This document shows, piece after piece, positions 32,086-40,250 of a DNA stretch of 64,000 nt. A program made the translations under genes and the position numbers. The DNA lies in the NCBI GenBank assembly GCA_022846075.1, contig AP025582.1, positions 1,860,001-1,924,000 of the forward strand, read 5' to 3'. This DNA comes from Oscillospiraceae bacterium. Its GTDB lineage: Bacteria; Bacillota; Clostridia; Oscillospirales; Oscillospiraceae. Below the pieces are notes generated by a model that saw only the letters and a program-made list of their open reading frames with translations, was not told where the DNA came from and ran no database searches. Position 1 is the first letter of the stretch. Each line of letters begins with the position of its first letter.

Positions 32086-33624
32086 TCATGCCTGGGTTTT
32101 CGCGCTCTGGTGGGCCAGCTTGATACAGGCGGCAATGATGCCGAAGAGGAAGAAGTAAACGAACATGTTCCGGGGATAGAACCAGGTGTACTCGGCCACG
32201 GAGATGAGGAGGATGCCGCAGAAGCCGGCGATGGCGGCGGCCAGCAGGTTCTTCACCCGCTTGTCCGTGGACACCAGGAAAGCCTTGACCCCCGATTTGA
32301 GCTGATAGAGAAGGGTCCCCAGGAAGGCCAGGGCCCCAAAGAGGCCGGTCTCCGCCCACACCTGGAGGTAATTGTTATGGGTGTGGATGGGGAAATTGCC
32401 GTCGAACATGGGCGGATAGCCCTTGAAGGTGGCCTTCAGCACGTCGCTGCCCAGGCCCACGCCCCGGAGCCAGTAGTCCTCCATCAGCACGCCGCTAGCC
32501 TTGTAGATGGCAAAGCGGTAGCTGGTGGAGCTGTCCTTGGTGTTGCCGATGGTGAGGATGCGGTTATAGATGCTTTCGGGCAGGATGGGGATACAGCACA
32601 GCCCCAGGACCACCAGCAGGGGCAGGAGCTTCCAGTTCCAGAAGGCGACGAACACCACCGCGGCCAGGGTGAAGCCCAGCCAGCTGGAGCGGGAAAGGGT
32701 GAAGCCCAGGGCCGCCAGACAGACCCCAAAGGAAAAGAGGGCGGCCACCTTACCCCGCCAGCCCTTGGCATTGAGGAAGAGGGCGTAGAGCAGGGGCATG
32801 AGCATAGCCAGCAGCTCGGCAAAGTTGTTGGGGTTGTCAAAGAAAGAGTAGACCCGGCCCGGCATCCCGGCGTTGACCGCCATGTCCTGCTGGTTGGGTA
32901 CCACCTCCACGCCGATGATCCCCTGGTAGCAGCCGTAGAGGGCGGCGATGGTCAGCCCCGCCACAGCCAGCACGGCGATGAGCTGGAGCTGCTCATACTT
33001 CTTTACCGAGCTCACCACCAGCAGAGTCAGGAGGAAGGCGGTGATGTAGAAGCCCACGAACCGCAGCGAGGCTCCGGAGTTGAGCGAGCACAAAAAGGCG
33101 TAGCAGACAAAGGCCATGAAGAGGGTCAGATACGGCCCCACCGAGACCATTTCCAGCCGGTGGCTGGGCCGCGCGGCGGCCCCCAGGGCAAAGAGGGCCA
33201 CCAGGGCCACCGTCCCCATCAGCGCCCACCGGTTGTCCCAGCTGCCGTGGGGCACCATCAGCATCAGGGCCAGGAAGGCGCCGACGAAGAGGAAGGCGGC
33301 CCCGCCCAGGGCGGACACCGCCCGGAAGGCAAGGCTCCCGTCCCAGACATTTTTCCCGATCTTGTAGATCCACCGGCAGATGGCGCAGGGAATGTTCAAA
33401 ATCACCGTCAGCACCCGGCAGACGACGCTCCCGGGCCAGCTTTTGGAGATGGCCCCCTCCCGCCAAAGGAAGCGGCAGACGGCGCTATTCCGAACGCTGG
33501 CGGCGAGCCCCCGGCAGAACCCCCGCAGGCCACGGCCCACGGCGCTGTCCTCCCAGGCCCCGGTGAGGGCGGCCCAGAGGGCCATGAAGAACCGGCAGAC
33601 GAGACTGTTTTGTACCATAACCAT
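32086..33624 (-). CDS. O-antigen ligase family polysaccharide ligase
   Basis: 512 residues, about 12 helices. The large loop and the RGVGLGSDVLKATF and HTHNNYLQVWAETGLFG segments (residues ~385-435) match the Wzy_C/O-antigen ligase domain, which joins surface polysaccharides to carriers. The first ~90 residues are an extension with repeated S-x-V-C/G-R motifs (NSLVCRF, DSAVGRG, NSAVCRF, GSVVCRV), each with an aromatic/hydrophobic tail. Lies 19 bases after the glycosyltransferase. Gram-positive relatives act on teichuronic-like or capsular polymers. Confidence 0.82.
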   Translation of the reverse strand: MVMVQNSLVCRFFMALWAALTGAWEDSAVGRGLRGFCRGLAASVRNSAVCRFLWREGAISKSWPGSVVCRVLTVILNIPCAICRWIYKIGKNVWDGSLAFRAVSALGGAAFLFVGAFLALMLMVPHGSWDNRWALMGTVALVALFALGAAARPSHRLEMVSVGPYLTLFMAFVCYAFLCSLNSGASLRFVGFYITAFLLTLLVVSSVKKYEQLQLIAVLAVAGLTIAALYGCYQGIIGVEVVPNQQDMAVNAGMPGRVYSFFDNPNNFAELLAMLMPLLYALFLNAKGWRGKVAALFSFGVCLAALGFTLSRSSWLGFTLAAVVFVAFWNWKLLPLLVVLGLCCIPILPESIYNRILTIGNTKDSSTSYRFAIYKASGVLMEDYWLRGVGLGSDVLKATFKGYPPMFDGNFPIHTHNNYLQVWAETGLFGALAFLGTLLYQLKSGVKAFLVSTDKRVKNLLAAAIAGFCGILLISVAEYTWFYPRNMFVYFFLFGIIAACIKLAHQSAKTQA

Positions 33625-33643
33625 AGGTCAATACGCTCCAAAC

Positions 33644-34750
33644 TCAGCCGTTGACGGCCTTTTCATAGACTTGATAGGTGGCGTCGGCCATCTTGTGTAT
33701 CTCGAACTTCTCCTGGATGGTCCTCCTGGCCCCCTCCCGGCACTGGGCCAGGAAGTCGGGCTCCTCCAGCATCACCTTCATGGCCCCCGCCATGGAGTCG
33801 GGGTTGTCATACTCCACCAGCAGGCCGCAGCCCGCGTCGTCGTTGACGATGTCGTCGTTGCCCCCCATATCGGTGGCGATGACGGGCAGGCCGGCGGCCA
33901 TGGCCTCAATGATGAGGAAGCTGAGGGCCTCGTGCTGGGAGGAGTTGATGTAAAGGTCAGAGCCTTTATAGAGGTTCTTGATGTCCTGGCGGAAGCCGAT
34001 GAACCGCACCTGGTCCTCCGTCAAACCAAGGGCCTTTACCTGCTCCTTGCAGGGCTCCAGCAGGGGGCCATCCCCCGCCAGCACCAGGGTGAAGGGCACC
34101 GCGCACAGCTCGGTGAGGCGCTTGATGGAGTCGATGAGGTATCTGTGGCCCTTGTCGTCGGCGAACCGGGAGGCGCAGAGCATCACGAAGCGGTCCGCCG
34201 GGATGCCCAGCTCCTCCCGCATGGTGGATTCACTCCGCTCCCCCGCCCAGACCTCCGGGTCCACGGCGTTGAAAATGACCTGGATGTGCTTCCCGCTCCA
34301 GCCGTTGGCCATGAGCTGGTCCCGGCCCCGGTTGCACACGGCGATCATCTGGTCCTGGCGCTTGTCCAGCAGGCGGTTGGTCAGGCGGGTGACAGCGTCG
34401 TTGGGCAGGATGAAGTGGTTGGTGTAGACCACCCGGATCTTCTTAGTGTAGCCTTTCGCCAGCATGGCGATGTAGTTTTCCCGCAGGTAGTGGCAGTGGA
34501 TAAGGTCGATGTCCCACTCCTCGCACAGCTTGGCCAGCGCCTTGGCGGCCTTCCGGTCGAACCGGCTGGACATGGTGAGCTGGCGGGTGGGGACCCCCAT
34601 GGCCTCCAGCCGCTCCACCAGGAGCCCGCCCTCATTGTAGGCGAAAAACGGCTTCACCCGGCCGTCGGCGGAGAGATAGGAGACCAGGGTCTCCACATAC
34701 CGCTCGGTCCCGGCCTTTCCAGCGAAGTTTAAAAGATAGAGTACGTTCAT
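33644..34750 (-). CDS. Glycosyltransferase family 4 protein
   Basis: 368 residues, a GT-B fold. The C-terminal half has the GPLLEPCKEQVKALGL and SSQHEALSFLIIEAMAAGLPVIATDMGGNDDIV (E-x7-E-like) nucleotide-sugar signature of GT4 enzymes. The N-terminal acceptor domain begins MNVLYLLNFAGKAGTERYV. It probably adds a hexose during surface polysaccharide synthesis, given the ligase next to it. Confidence 0.9.
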   Translation of the reverse strand: MNVLYLLNFAGKAGTERYVETLVSYLSADGRVKPFFAYNEGGLLVERLEAMGVPTRQLTMSSRFDRKAAKALAKLCEEWDIDLIHCHYLRENYIAMLAKGYTKKIRVVYTNHFILPNDAVTRLTNRLLDKRQDQMIAVCNRGRDQLMANGWSGKHIQVIFNAVDPEVWAGERSESTMREELGIPADRFVMLCASRFADDKGHRYLIDSIKRLTELCAVPFTLVLAGDGPLLEPCKEQVKALGLTEDQVRFIGFRQDIKNLYKGSDLYINSSQHEALSFLIIEAMAAGLPVIATDMGGNDDIVNDDAGCGLLVEYDNPDSMAGAMKVMLEEPDFLAQCREGARRTIQEKFEIHKMADATYQVYEKAVNG

Positions 34751-34794
34751 ATGGGTTCTCCCTTCCTGTCGAAGAACATAACCACTATTTTGTT

Positions 34795-34823
34795 ATTGTA
34801 CAGGAAAGAGGCCGGGAAATCAA
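34795..34823 (-). promoter_or_regulatory. Promoter of the glycosyltransferase operon
   Basis: Minus strand TTGATT (34818-34823), 17-base spacer, TACAAT (34795-34800), 45 bases before the start codon. Confidence 0.65.
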
Positions 34824-34858
34824 CCCGCTTTTCCGCCGGGGCTCCACACCGCCCCTCG

Positions 34859-34891
34859 GAAAAAACCGCCGGGTCATTTCTGACCCGGCGG
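34859..34891 (-). terminator. Terminator of metK
   Basis: CCGCCGGGTCA pairs with TGACCCGGCGG around a 4-base loop, followed on the minus strand by TTTTTT. Confidence 0.9.
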
Positions 34892-34903
34892 GGCGGTTCC
34901 CTC

Positions 34904-36085
34904 TTACAGCGCGGCCTTCAGGGCGTCCACCATGTCGGTGTGCTCCCAGGGCAGGTCGATGTCGGTGCGGCCAAAGTGGCCGTAGGCGGCGGTCTGCTCG
35001 TAGATAGGCCGTCTGAGATCCAGCTTTTCTATGATCTTGGCCGGGCGCAGATCGAAGCAGCGGCCCACCAGCTCGGAGAGCTTCTCGTCGGAGACGGCGC
35101 CGGTGCCGTAGGTGTCCACCAGCACGGAGACGGGGTGGGCCACGCCGATGGCGTAGGCCACCTCAATCTGGCACTTTCGGGCCAGGCCGGCCGCCACGAT
35201 ATTCTTGGCCACGTACCGGGCCATATAGGCGGCGGAGCGGTCCACCTTGGTGGGGTCCTTTCCGGAGAAGCAGCCGCCGCCGTGGGCGGCGGAGCCGCCG
35301 TAGGTGTCCACAATGATCTTCCGGCCGGTGAGGCCCGTATCCCCAACGGGGCCGCCCACCACAAACCGGCCGGTGGGGTTGACGTAGAACCTGGTATCCT
35401 GATCGATGTATTCCGCCGGAATGACAGGCTTGATGATGGTCTCCACCACGGCCTCCCGCAGGTCTTTCAGGGCGATCTCCGGATCGTGCTGGGTGGAGAC
35501 CACGATGGCCGGGCACCGGAGGACCTGGCCGTTGTCGCCGTACTCCACGGTGACCTGGCTCTTGCCGTCGGGCCGCAGCCAGGGCAGCTCCCCGGACTTG
35601 CGGGCGGCGGCCAGCTTCCGGGAGAGCTGGTGGGCCATGGAGATGGGGGCGGGCATCAGCTCGGGGGTCTCGTCGCAGGCGTAGCCGAACATCATGCCCT
35701 GATCCCCGGCGCCCACCCGGTCGGCCTCGTCGGTGCCCCCCTGCTGGAGCTCAAAGGACTCGTTGACCCCCATGGCGATGTCGGGGGACTGCTCGTCGAT
35801 GGCGGTCATGACGGCGCAGGAGCGGTAGTCAAAGCCGTAGGAGGGGTCGGTATAGCCGATGCGCTCCACCGTCCGGCGGACGATGGAGGGGATATCGGTA
35901 TAGTGGCTGGTGGTGATTTCCCCCATCACCACTACCATGCCGGTGGTGGTAAAGGTCTCACAGGCCACGTGGGCAGTGGGGTCGTGGGCGATGATGTCGT
36001 CCAGAACAGCGTCGGAGATTTGGTCGCACACCTTGTCGGGGTGCCCTTCGGTGACCGATTCAGAAGTAAAAAGCCGCTTTGCCAT
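34904..36085 (-). CDS. metK: S-adenosylmethionine synthetase
   Basis: 393 residues, full length. Signatures: [19 protein letters not shown] near the N-terminus, [12 protein letters not shown] and GGGAFSGKD-type loop (here [19 protein letters not shown]). It makes SAM from methionine and ATP. The 5-prime leader is a SAM-I riboswitch with a terminator, so metK is switched off when SAM is high. Own promoter at 36274. Confidence 0.98.
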   Translation of the reverse strand: MAKRLFTSESVTEGHPDKVCDQISDAVLDDIIAHDPTAHVACETFTTTGMVVVMGEITTSHYTDIPSIVRRTVERIGYTDPSYGFDYRSCAVMTAIDEQSPDIAMGVNESFELQQGGTDEADRVGAGDQGMMFGYACDETPELMPAPISMAHQLSRKLAAARKSGELPWLRPDGKSQVTVEYGDNGQVLRCPAIVVSTQHDPEIALKDLREAVVETIIKPVIPAEYIDQDTRFYVNPTGRFVVGGPVGDTGLTGRKIIVDTYGGSAAHGGGCFSGKDPTKVDRSAAYMARYVAKNIVAAGLARKCQIEVAYAIGVAHPVSVLVDTYGTGAVSDEKLSELVGRCFDLRPAKIIEKLDLRRPIYEQTAAYGHFGRTDIDLPWEHTDMVDALKAAL

Positions 36086-36119
36086 TGGTGTTCATCCTTT
36101 CTGTTTGGGGAAATAAAAA

Positions 36120-36143
36120 TGCCCTGTCACAACCGACAGAGCA
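36120..36143 (-). terminator. Riboswitch-controlled terminator of metK
   Basis: TGCTCTGTC pairs with GACAGGGCA around 6 bases, followed on the minus strand by TTTTTATTT. It lies just after the SAM aptamer. Confidence 0.85.
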
Positions 36144-36157
36144 CAGGTCTTCCCCGT

Positions 36158-36252
36158 CCTCATCTTTCGATTGCTTCGCCGGATTTGGCACCTTGCGTCA
36201 CCGCAGGTTGCCGGGTTTCATCGGGCCGTTCCCTCCACCGCTCTTGATAAGG
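36158..36252 (-). ncRNA. SAM-I (S-box) riboswitch aptamer
   Basis: The minus-strand leader shows the S-box core: P1 strands CCTTATC and GATGAGG, then AGAG.GGTGGAGGGA, GCCCGATGAAACCCGGCAACC and GGTGCCAAATCC. These are the conserved SAM-I elements, including the pseudoknot and kink-turn parts. It sits between the promoter and the metK start and is followed by the terminator at 36120-36143. SAM binding should favour termination. Confidence 0.96.
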
Positions 36253-36273
36253 CGTTATTCACTTGTCAAAATT

Positions 36274-36302
36274 ATTATACATATGTCGGGTATTCTTGTC
36301 AA
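36274..36302 (-). promoter_or_regulatory. Promoter of the metK leader
   Basis: Consensus TTGACA (36297-36302), 17-base spacer and TATAAT (36274-36279) on the minus strand, about 20 bases before the aptamer. Confidence 0.88.
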
Positions 36303-36353
36303 GCGGGACCGGCGGCACGATGTTCCCGGCGGAAAATGTTCACACTTTATTCC

Positions 36354-36382
36354 TTTACTTTTACTCATAAAACGGGTACAAT
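36354..36382 (+). promoter_or_regulatory. Promoter of the rhomboid-like gene
   Basis: TTTACT, 17-base spacer, TACAAT, 34 bases before the TTG start. Confidence 0.6.
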
Positions 36383-36416
36383 TCTTTTCGTATCTTAAAC
36401 TTAGGAGGTTCTTGCC

Positions 36417-37253
36417 TTGCGTGCCATTGAAAAACGGCTGGACCAATTTTGCCGGGACCATCCCCGGTTCGGGATCCCCAATTTGATGAACATCCTTGTC
36501 ATCGGCACTGTCATCGTCTTTCTGCTGGACCGGTTCAGCGGATACCGCGCCTCTTACCTGCTGTCCTTCAGCGCCTCCGCTATATTCCACGGCCAGATCT
36601 GGAGGCTCGTCTCCTTCGTTTTTGTTCCGCTGGGGAGCGATATCCTCACGGTGGCCCTCTCCCTCTATTTTTACTGGTGGATCGGCTCCAGCCTGGAGCG
36701 GGAATGGGGCACCGCCCGGTTCAGCCTGTTCTACCTGCTGGGTGTGGTGTTCAACATCGTCTTCGGCCTGATCGCCGGATACACCAGCGTGACTTACCTG
36801 AACCTGTCCATGTTCTTCGCTTTCGCGGTCCTGTACCCCGATATGCGCGTCCTCCTCTTTTTCTTCATCCCCATCAAGATCAAGTGGCTGGCCCTGGCCG
36901 ACGCCCTGCTCTTCGTCCTGGCTTTCCTCTCCAGCCTGATCCGCCTGGATATCGTAGGCGCCTTCCTCCCTCTGGTATCCATCCTCAACTTCTTCCTCTT
37001 CTTCTGGTCGGACATGATGGATGTCCTCCAGTACCGGCGGCAGCGCTATCAGCATCAGCACTCCAAGCAGACCGTAAACTTCAAAAAGGCCACCAAGCAG
37101 GCCCAGCAGCAAAAGGGCTATATCCACAAATGCGCCGTCTGCGGCAAGACCGATACCGACTTCCCCGATATGGAGTTCCGCTATTGTTCCAAGTGCAACG
37201 GCTACTACTGCTACTGCATGGAGCATATCAACAACCATGTCCATATCGAGTGA
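36417..37253 (+). CDS. Rhomboid-fold membrane protein lacking the catalytic dyad, with C-terminal zinc ribbon
   Basis: 278 residues starting at TTG 36417 with AGGAGG 8 bases upstream. Six helices with the rhomboid-like segment IWRLVSFVFVPLG and WIGSSLEREWGTARFSLFYLLG (the E-x-x-W-G-t region). Where active rhomboids have G-x-S-G, this has LNLSMFF, and the expected catalytic His helix has none, so it is probably not a protease. A tail at about residues 235-270 has CAVCGK, YCSKCNGYYCYCMEH: a Cys-rich zinc ribbon. Monocistronic. Function unknown; inactive rhomboids elsewhere chaperone or route membrane proteins. Confidence 0.75.
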   Translation: MRAIEKRLDQFCRDHPRFGIPNLMNILVIGTVIVFLLDRFSGYRASYLLSFSASAIFHGQIWRLVSFVFVPLGSDILTVALSLYFYWWIGSSLEREWGTARFSLFYLLGVVFNIVFGLIAGYTSVTYLNLSMFFAFAVLYPDMRVLLFFFIPIKIKWLALADALLFVLAFLSSLIRLDIVGAFLPLVSILNFFLFFWSDMMDVLQYRRQRYQHQHSKQTVNFKKATKQAQQQKGYIHKCAVCGKTDTDFPDMEFRYCSKCNGYYCYCMEHINNHVHIE

Positions 37254-37260
37254 AAAAAGG

Positions 37261-37288
37261 CCCGACGCCGAGCGTCGGGTCTTTTTTT
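37261..37288 (+). terminator. Terminator of the rhomboid-like gene
   Basis: CCCGACGC-CGA-GCGTCGGG followed by a run of T with one C. An A-run precedes it, so the convergent gene may use it too. Confidence 0.9.
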
Positions 37289-37306
37289 CCACGCAAATCC
37301 CTGGGA

Positions 37307-38341
37307 TCACAGCGCCGCGCCGTAGCGCATCAGGTGCGCCGAACGCTCCCGTGAGACCAAAAGGCGGCAGAAATAATCCTCCGGCGGAAGGCTCTCACAC
37401 GTCTCCGTTTCAGAGAACACCAGGAAATTTCCGTGGGGGATCAAAAACAGCCGGCTGCTCCCCGGGTAGCGCATGGTGAGCTGCTGATAGAGCCGCGGGG
37501 CGTACACCAGCCCCCGGCCCTCCTTTTCCCGGACCTGGATATCCCCTTCCCCGTCACTCCCAAGGGCGAGGTAAGGGCCGCACAGGTAGACCGACAGCCC
37601 CCGCCCCAAGCTGTCGATCACCGCCGGGGAAAAGCGCAGGCAGAAATCCCGCCCCAGCTCCGCGGTCATGGAGGCCGTTGCTCTCAAAGGGGCAAAGCCG
37701 TCCAAGTCATGGAGCCGGGCCAGGGCGCGGATATCGGGGGAAACCACGGTACCCCGCTCCAGGAAGCGGTTGTACAGCGTTTTATCCTTCCAGTGCTTCC
37801 AGGCAAAGGAAACTACCTCCGGCTTCCGGATGATGCCCTCCTCCCCCTCTGTTTCCAGAACCACCTCACCCGCGTTCCGTTTGAGGAAGGCCAAGTGACA
37901 GCCTTTGAACAGCGCCTCCGAGCGGTTTTGAAAGGTCTGCCGGATACGCAGATATCCCGGGGCGATCTGGCAGGGAAAGCGGTGGATCCTGGAGAGGTCC
38001 AGGCGGCGGAAGGCCTGATGGTCAAATTCCGTCTCCATCCCGTCATCCCCCAGCAGCAGCGCGCCCATTGCGGCGTCATACCAGGCGGAGATGTGCCCCC
38101 GGCTTCCCCTTTGAAGGGGGCGCAGGCAGTCGACCAGGACGCGGGAATAGACCACCCGCTTCACCCCCTGGCCGTTCACCGTGCTGCTGACCTCCAGCTG
38201 GCCGTCCTTTTCGTTGCGCAGCGCCAGCACGCTTCCATTTTTCTGCTCGTAGAGCGCCACACGCTTTTCCATGTACCCGGCAACGGAGGCGCTCAGGTAC
38301 ACATAGCTGCCGTCTTTGGAGGGCATCACGTATTCTCTCAT
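37307..38341 (-). CDS. Hypothetical protein (344 aa)
   Basis: 344 residues, no signal peptide or membrane helix. It begins MREYVMPSKDGSYVYLSASV and contains repeated beta-rich, charged segments such as KPEVVSFAWKHWKDK and GRGLSVYLCGPYLALG; the latter recalls a short swapped-hairpin AbrB-like strand, but this is not enough for a call. The ribosome site is weak. It lies between the rhomboid-like gene and the solitary recombinase and ends close to the terminator at 37261. Cargo of a small mobile unit or a chromosomal regulator are both possible. Confidence 0.55.
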   Translation of the reverse strand: MREYVMPSKDGSYVYLSASVAGYMEKRVALYEQKNGSVLALRNEKDGQLEVSSTVNGQGVKRVVYSRVLVDCLRPLQRGSRGHISAWYDAAMGALLLGDDGMETEFDHQAFRRLDLSRIHRFPCQIAPGYLRIRQTFQNRSEALFKGCHLAFLKRNAGEVVLETEGEEGIIRKPEVVSFAWKHWKDKTLYNRFLERGTVVSPDIRALARLHDLDGFAPLRATASMTAELGRDFCLRFSPAVIDSLGRGLSVYLCGPYLALGSDGEGDIQVREKEGRGLVYAPRLYQQLTMRYPGSSRLFLIPHGNFLVFSETETCESLPPEDYFCRLLVSRERSAHLMRYGAAL

Positions 38342-38468
38342 CTTTCAACACCGCTCTCCCATTTCTTTTTATTCCCACAGCGGCGGATGCGCTTCCCTCT
38401 GTCCGTTCTCCTCCCGGCATGACTAACCGCCTCTTTTTGAGGGCAGAATAGCAGGGTCCAGCAGAAAA

Positions 38469-38504
38469 ATGTGGAGGGGGTCGTAAAGGTAGAACCTTTA
38501 CGAC
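38469..38504 (+). repeat. Left 36-bp repeat flanking the tyrosine recombinase
   Basis: ATGTGGAGGGG followed by a 25-base palindrome at 38480-38504: arms GTCGTAAAGGT and ACCTTTACGAC around AGA. The same 36 bp recurs at 39736-39771 with TCT as its centre, the reverse complement of AGA. Confidence 0.92.
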
Positions 38505-38617
38505 AAAAAATAGGAACTGCCTTTGCCGCGTATGAGATATATAAGTGTATTATAACGCCTGTGAGGGGAAAAACCAACCCCTTTTTCCCTTTTTCAACAA
38601 TAGAATGGAGGTTTAAA

Positions 38618-39721
38618 ATGCGATCGATTACGGATACTGAACAGCTTTCCACTCAAATGAGGATAATCATCGATGGGCTTCAGGCCATCATGCCCCTCTG
38701 GGCGCACCCGGTTTGGAACGGGGAAAAGGAGATGACGCTGGAAGCGCTGCTCTCCCGGTGGCTTCTGCGCTGTGAGCAGGACAAAAACGTGAAGGCCACC
38801 ACCGTGAGCTGTTACGCCCAAACCGTATACCGTCAGATCATTCCCGGCCTTGGACACTGCTTTGTCAGCGAGGTCACGGATGAAAAGCTGGAAGAATTCC
38901 TGGCGGAAAAGCGGGAGACAGGACGGCTGGACGGACGGGGGGGCCTCTCCTCCAAAAGTGTTCTGGGGATCTATCAAATCATTTTGGACGCCGTCCGCTG
39001 GGGTGTGCGGGAGGGATTGGTGCCCGCCAACCCTATTCTGGGAAAGGCCAGCCCCAAGGCCAGACTCGCTGATATGCGGGTCCTGACGGAGGATGAACAG
39101 ATCCGCCTGGAGGATGCGCTCTCGGAAGAGGAACACGTCCTGGCCGTCGCGGTGTGGCTCTCCCTCTATTTAGGGCCCCGGGTGGGTGAGGTGTGCGCCT
39201 GCCAGTGGCGGCATCTGGATTATCACAGACACCGCCTGCACATCTGCGGCACGCTCCAGCGGATGCAGGTTTTGGAAGGGGGCAGGCCGACGGGGAGGAC
39301 CACCATCCAGATCGGGCCGCCCAAGAGCGCCAAGGGCAACCGCTGGCTCCCCATGCAGGATTTTCTATGGGACATCCTCATGAAGCATCAGGCAAGATTT
39401 CCGGCCATGGAAGCCGAACCGGATCAATTCATCCTCCATCAGCCGGGCGGGAAGTTTTTTGAGCCCCGGTCCGTACAGCGCTATTTTGCAAAAGTATGTC
39501 GGAAAGCGGGCGTCGCGGACGCCAATTATCACTGCCTGCGCCACACGTTCGCCACACGGGCGCTGGAGTGCGGGATGGACTATAAGACCCTCAGCGAGCT
39601 GTTGGGCCACGCCAACCTGGAAATCACCATGCGGTATGTCCACGCTCTGGATGTGATGAAGCAGCGGGAGATAAAAAAATTAAACCGAATTTCCCCTATG
39701 TCGAAAAACTTCGAATTGTGA
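38618..39721 (+). CDS. Tyrosine recombinase (phage integrase/Xer-like)
   Basis: 367 residues from ATG 38618 with GGAGG 7 bases before it. Residues ~45-140 form the SAM-like core-binding domain; the catalytic domain has Arg in LGPRVGEVCACQ, HCLRHTFATRAL (H-x-x-R) and LLGHANLEITMRYVH with the final Tyr. This complete R-H-R-H-Y set indicates activity. An N-terminal stretch of about 45 residues precedes it. Flanked by two near-identical 36-bp repeats, so it may be a minimal mobile or invertible unit. There is no excisionase gene and no tRNA next to it. Confidence 0.93.
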   Translation: MRSITDTEQLSTQMRIIIDGLQAIMPLWAHPVWNGEKEMTLEALLSRWLLRCEQDKNVKATTVSCYAQTVYRQIIPGLGHCFVSEVTDEKLEEFLAEKRETGRLDGRGGLSSKSVLGIYQIILDAVRWGVREGLVPANPILGKASPKARLADMRVLTEDEQIRLEDALSEEEHVLAVAVWLSLYLGPRVGEVCACQWRHLDYHRHRLHICGTLQRMQVLEGGRPTGRTTIQIGPPKSAKGNRWLPMQDFLWDILMKHQARFPAMEAEPDQFILHQPGGKFFEPRSVQRYFAKVCRKAGVADANYHCLRHTFATRALECGMDYKTLSELLGHANLEITMRYVHALDVMKQREIKKLNRISPMSKNFEL

Positions 39722-39735
39722 TGAACGCTTAAATC

Positions 39736-39771
39736 ATGTGGAGGGGGTCGTAAAGGTTCTACCTTTACGAC
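39736..39771 (+). repeat. Right 36-bp repeat flanking the tyrosine recombinase
   Basis: 33 of 36 bases match 38469-38504 in direct orientation. The three mismatches are the central bases TCT at 39758-39760, against AGA on the left. Because the arms are palindromic, the 25-base core here equals the reverse complement of the left core. Confidence 0.92.
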
Positions 39772-39897
39772 TTCCGTGTTCACACAAAAACCAGATCGTT
39801 CTCATAATTGTCATGGCTCATTTTTCAATCGGAACCGCGTCCATCTGCCCCTTCATGCTCCACATCCCGGTTCTTGGGTCCCATAAATATAAAATAA

Positions 39898-39938
39898 GCC
39901 CCCTTGGCAACAGGATCGTCTCTTGTTGTCAAGGGGGC
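39898..39938. other. Long stem-loop in the recombinase 3-prime spacer
   Basis: GCCCCCTTG.CAACA pairs with TGTTG.CAAGGGGGC, a 15-bp stem with one mismatch and a loop of 11 bases, followed by GTCTCTTTT. It may terminate the recombinase gene. The rest of 39722-40067 contains only the right repeat and no gene I can support. Confidence 0.6.
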
Positions 39939-40025
39939 GTCTCTTTTGCTGTTGATCCTTTGCCGAAACTATGGTTCAAGGCGATACTTAATTTCGTATC
40001 ATCAAGTTTTTTCGGAATATAAAAA

Positions 40026-40055
40026 GAGCGGGGACCACGAACGTGGTCCCCGCTC
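40026..40055 (-). terminator. Terminator of rubredoxin
   Basis: GAGCGGGGACCAC pairs with GTGGTCCCCGCTC around 4 bases; TTTTT follows on the minus strand. Confidence 0.92.
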
Positions 40056-40067
40056 CGAGGATGAACT

Positions 40068-40223
40068 TTATTCCTTCTCAAAAACGTCCTTGCCCATACC
40101 GCACACGGGGCACTCCCAGCTCTCGGGAACAGCCTCCCAGGGGGTGCCGGGGGCAATGCCGTGCTCGGGATCACCCACGGCAGGGTCATAGACGTAACCG
40201 CAGGGGCAGACATACTTATCCAT
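40068..40223 (-). CDS. Rubredoxin with a CxCG first metal motif
   Basis: 51 residues: [14 protein letters not shown] at the start and [15 protein letters not shown] near the end. It has the rubredoxin fold signature and a full C-terminal C-P-V-C-G knuckle. The N-terminal knuckle is C6-P-C8-G, one residue shorter than the normal C-x-x-C-G; both flanks are in frame and a frameshift would destroy the protein. AAGGAG lies 9 bases before the ATG. It follows rubrerythrin by 27 bases in the same direction, so it likely feeds electrons to it for peroxide reduction. Confidence 0.9.
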   Translation of the reverse strand: MDKYVCPCGYVYDPAVGDPEHGIAPGTPWEAVPESWECPVCGMGKDVFEKE

Positions 40224-40250
40224 GGTACGCTTCTCCTTTGCCCTGGCGGA

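Noticed and set aside
31948-33654. 568-codon plus-strand frame opposite the O-antigen ligase
   Set aside because: Complement shadow; low-complexity GHPQ composition and no ribosome site.
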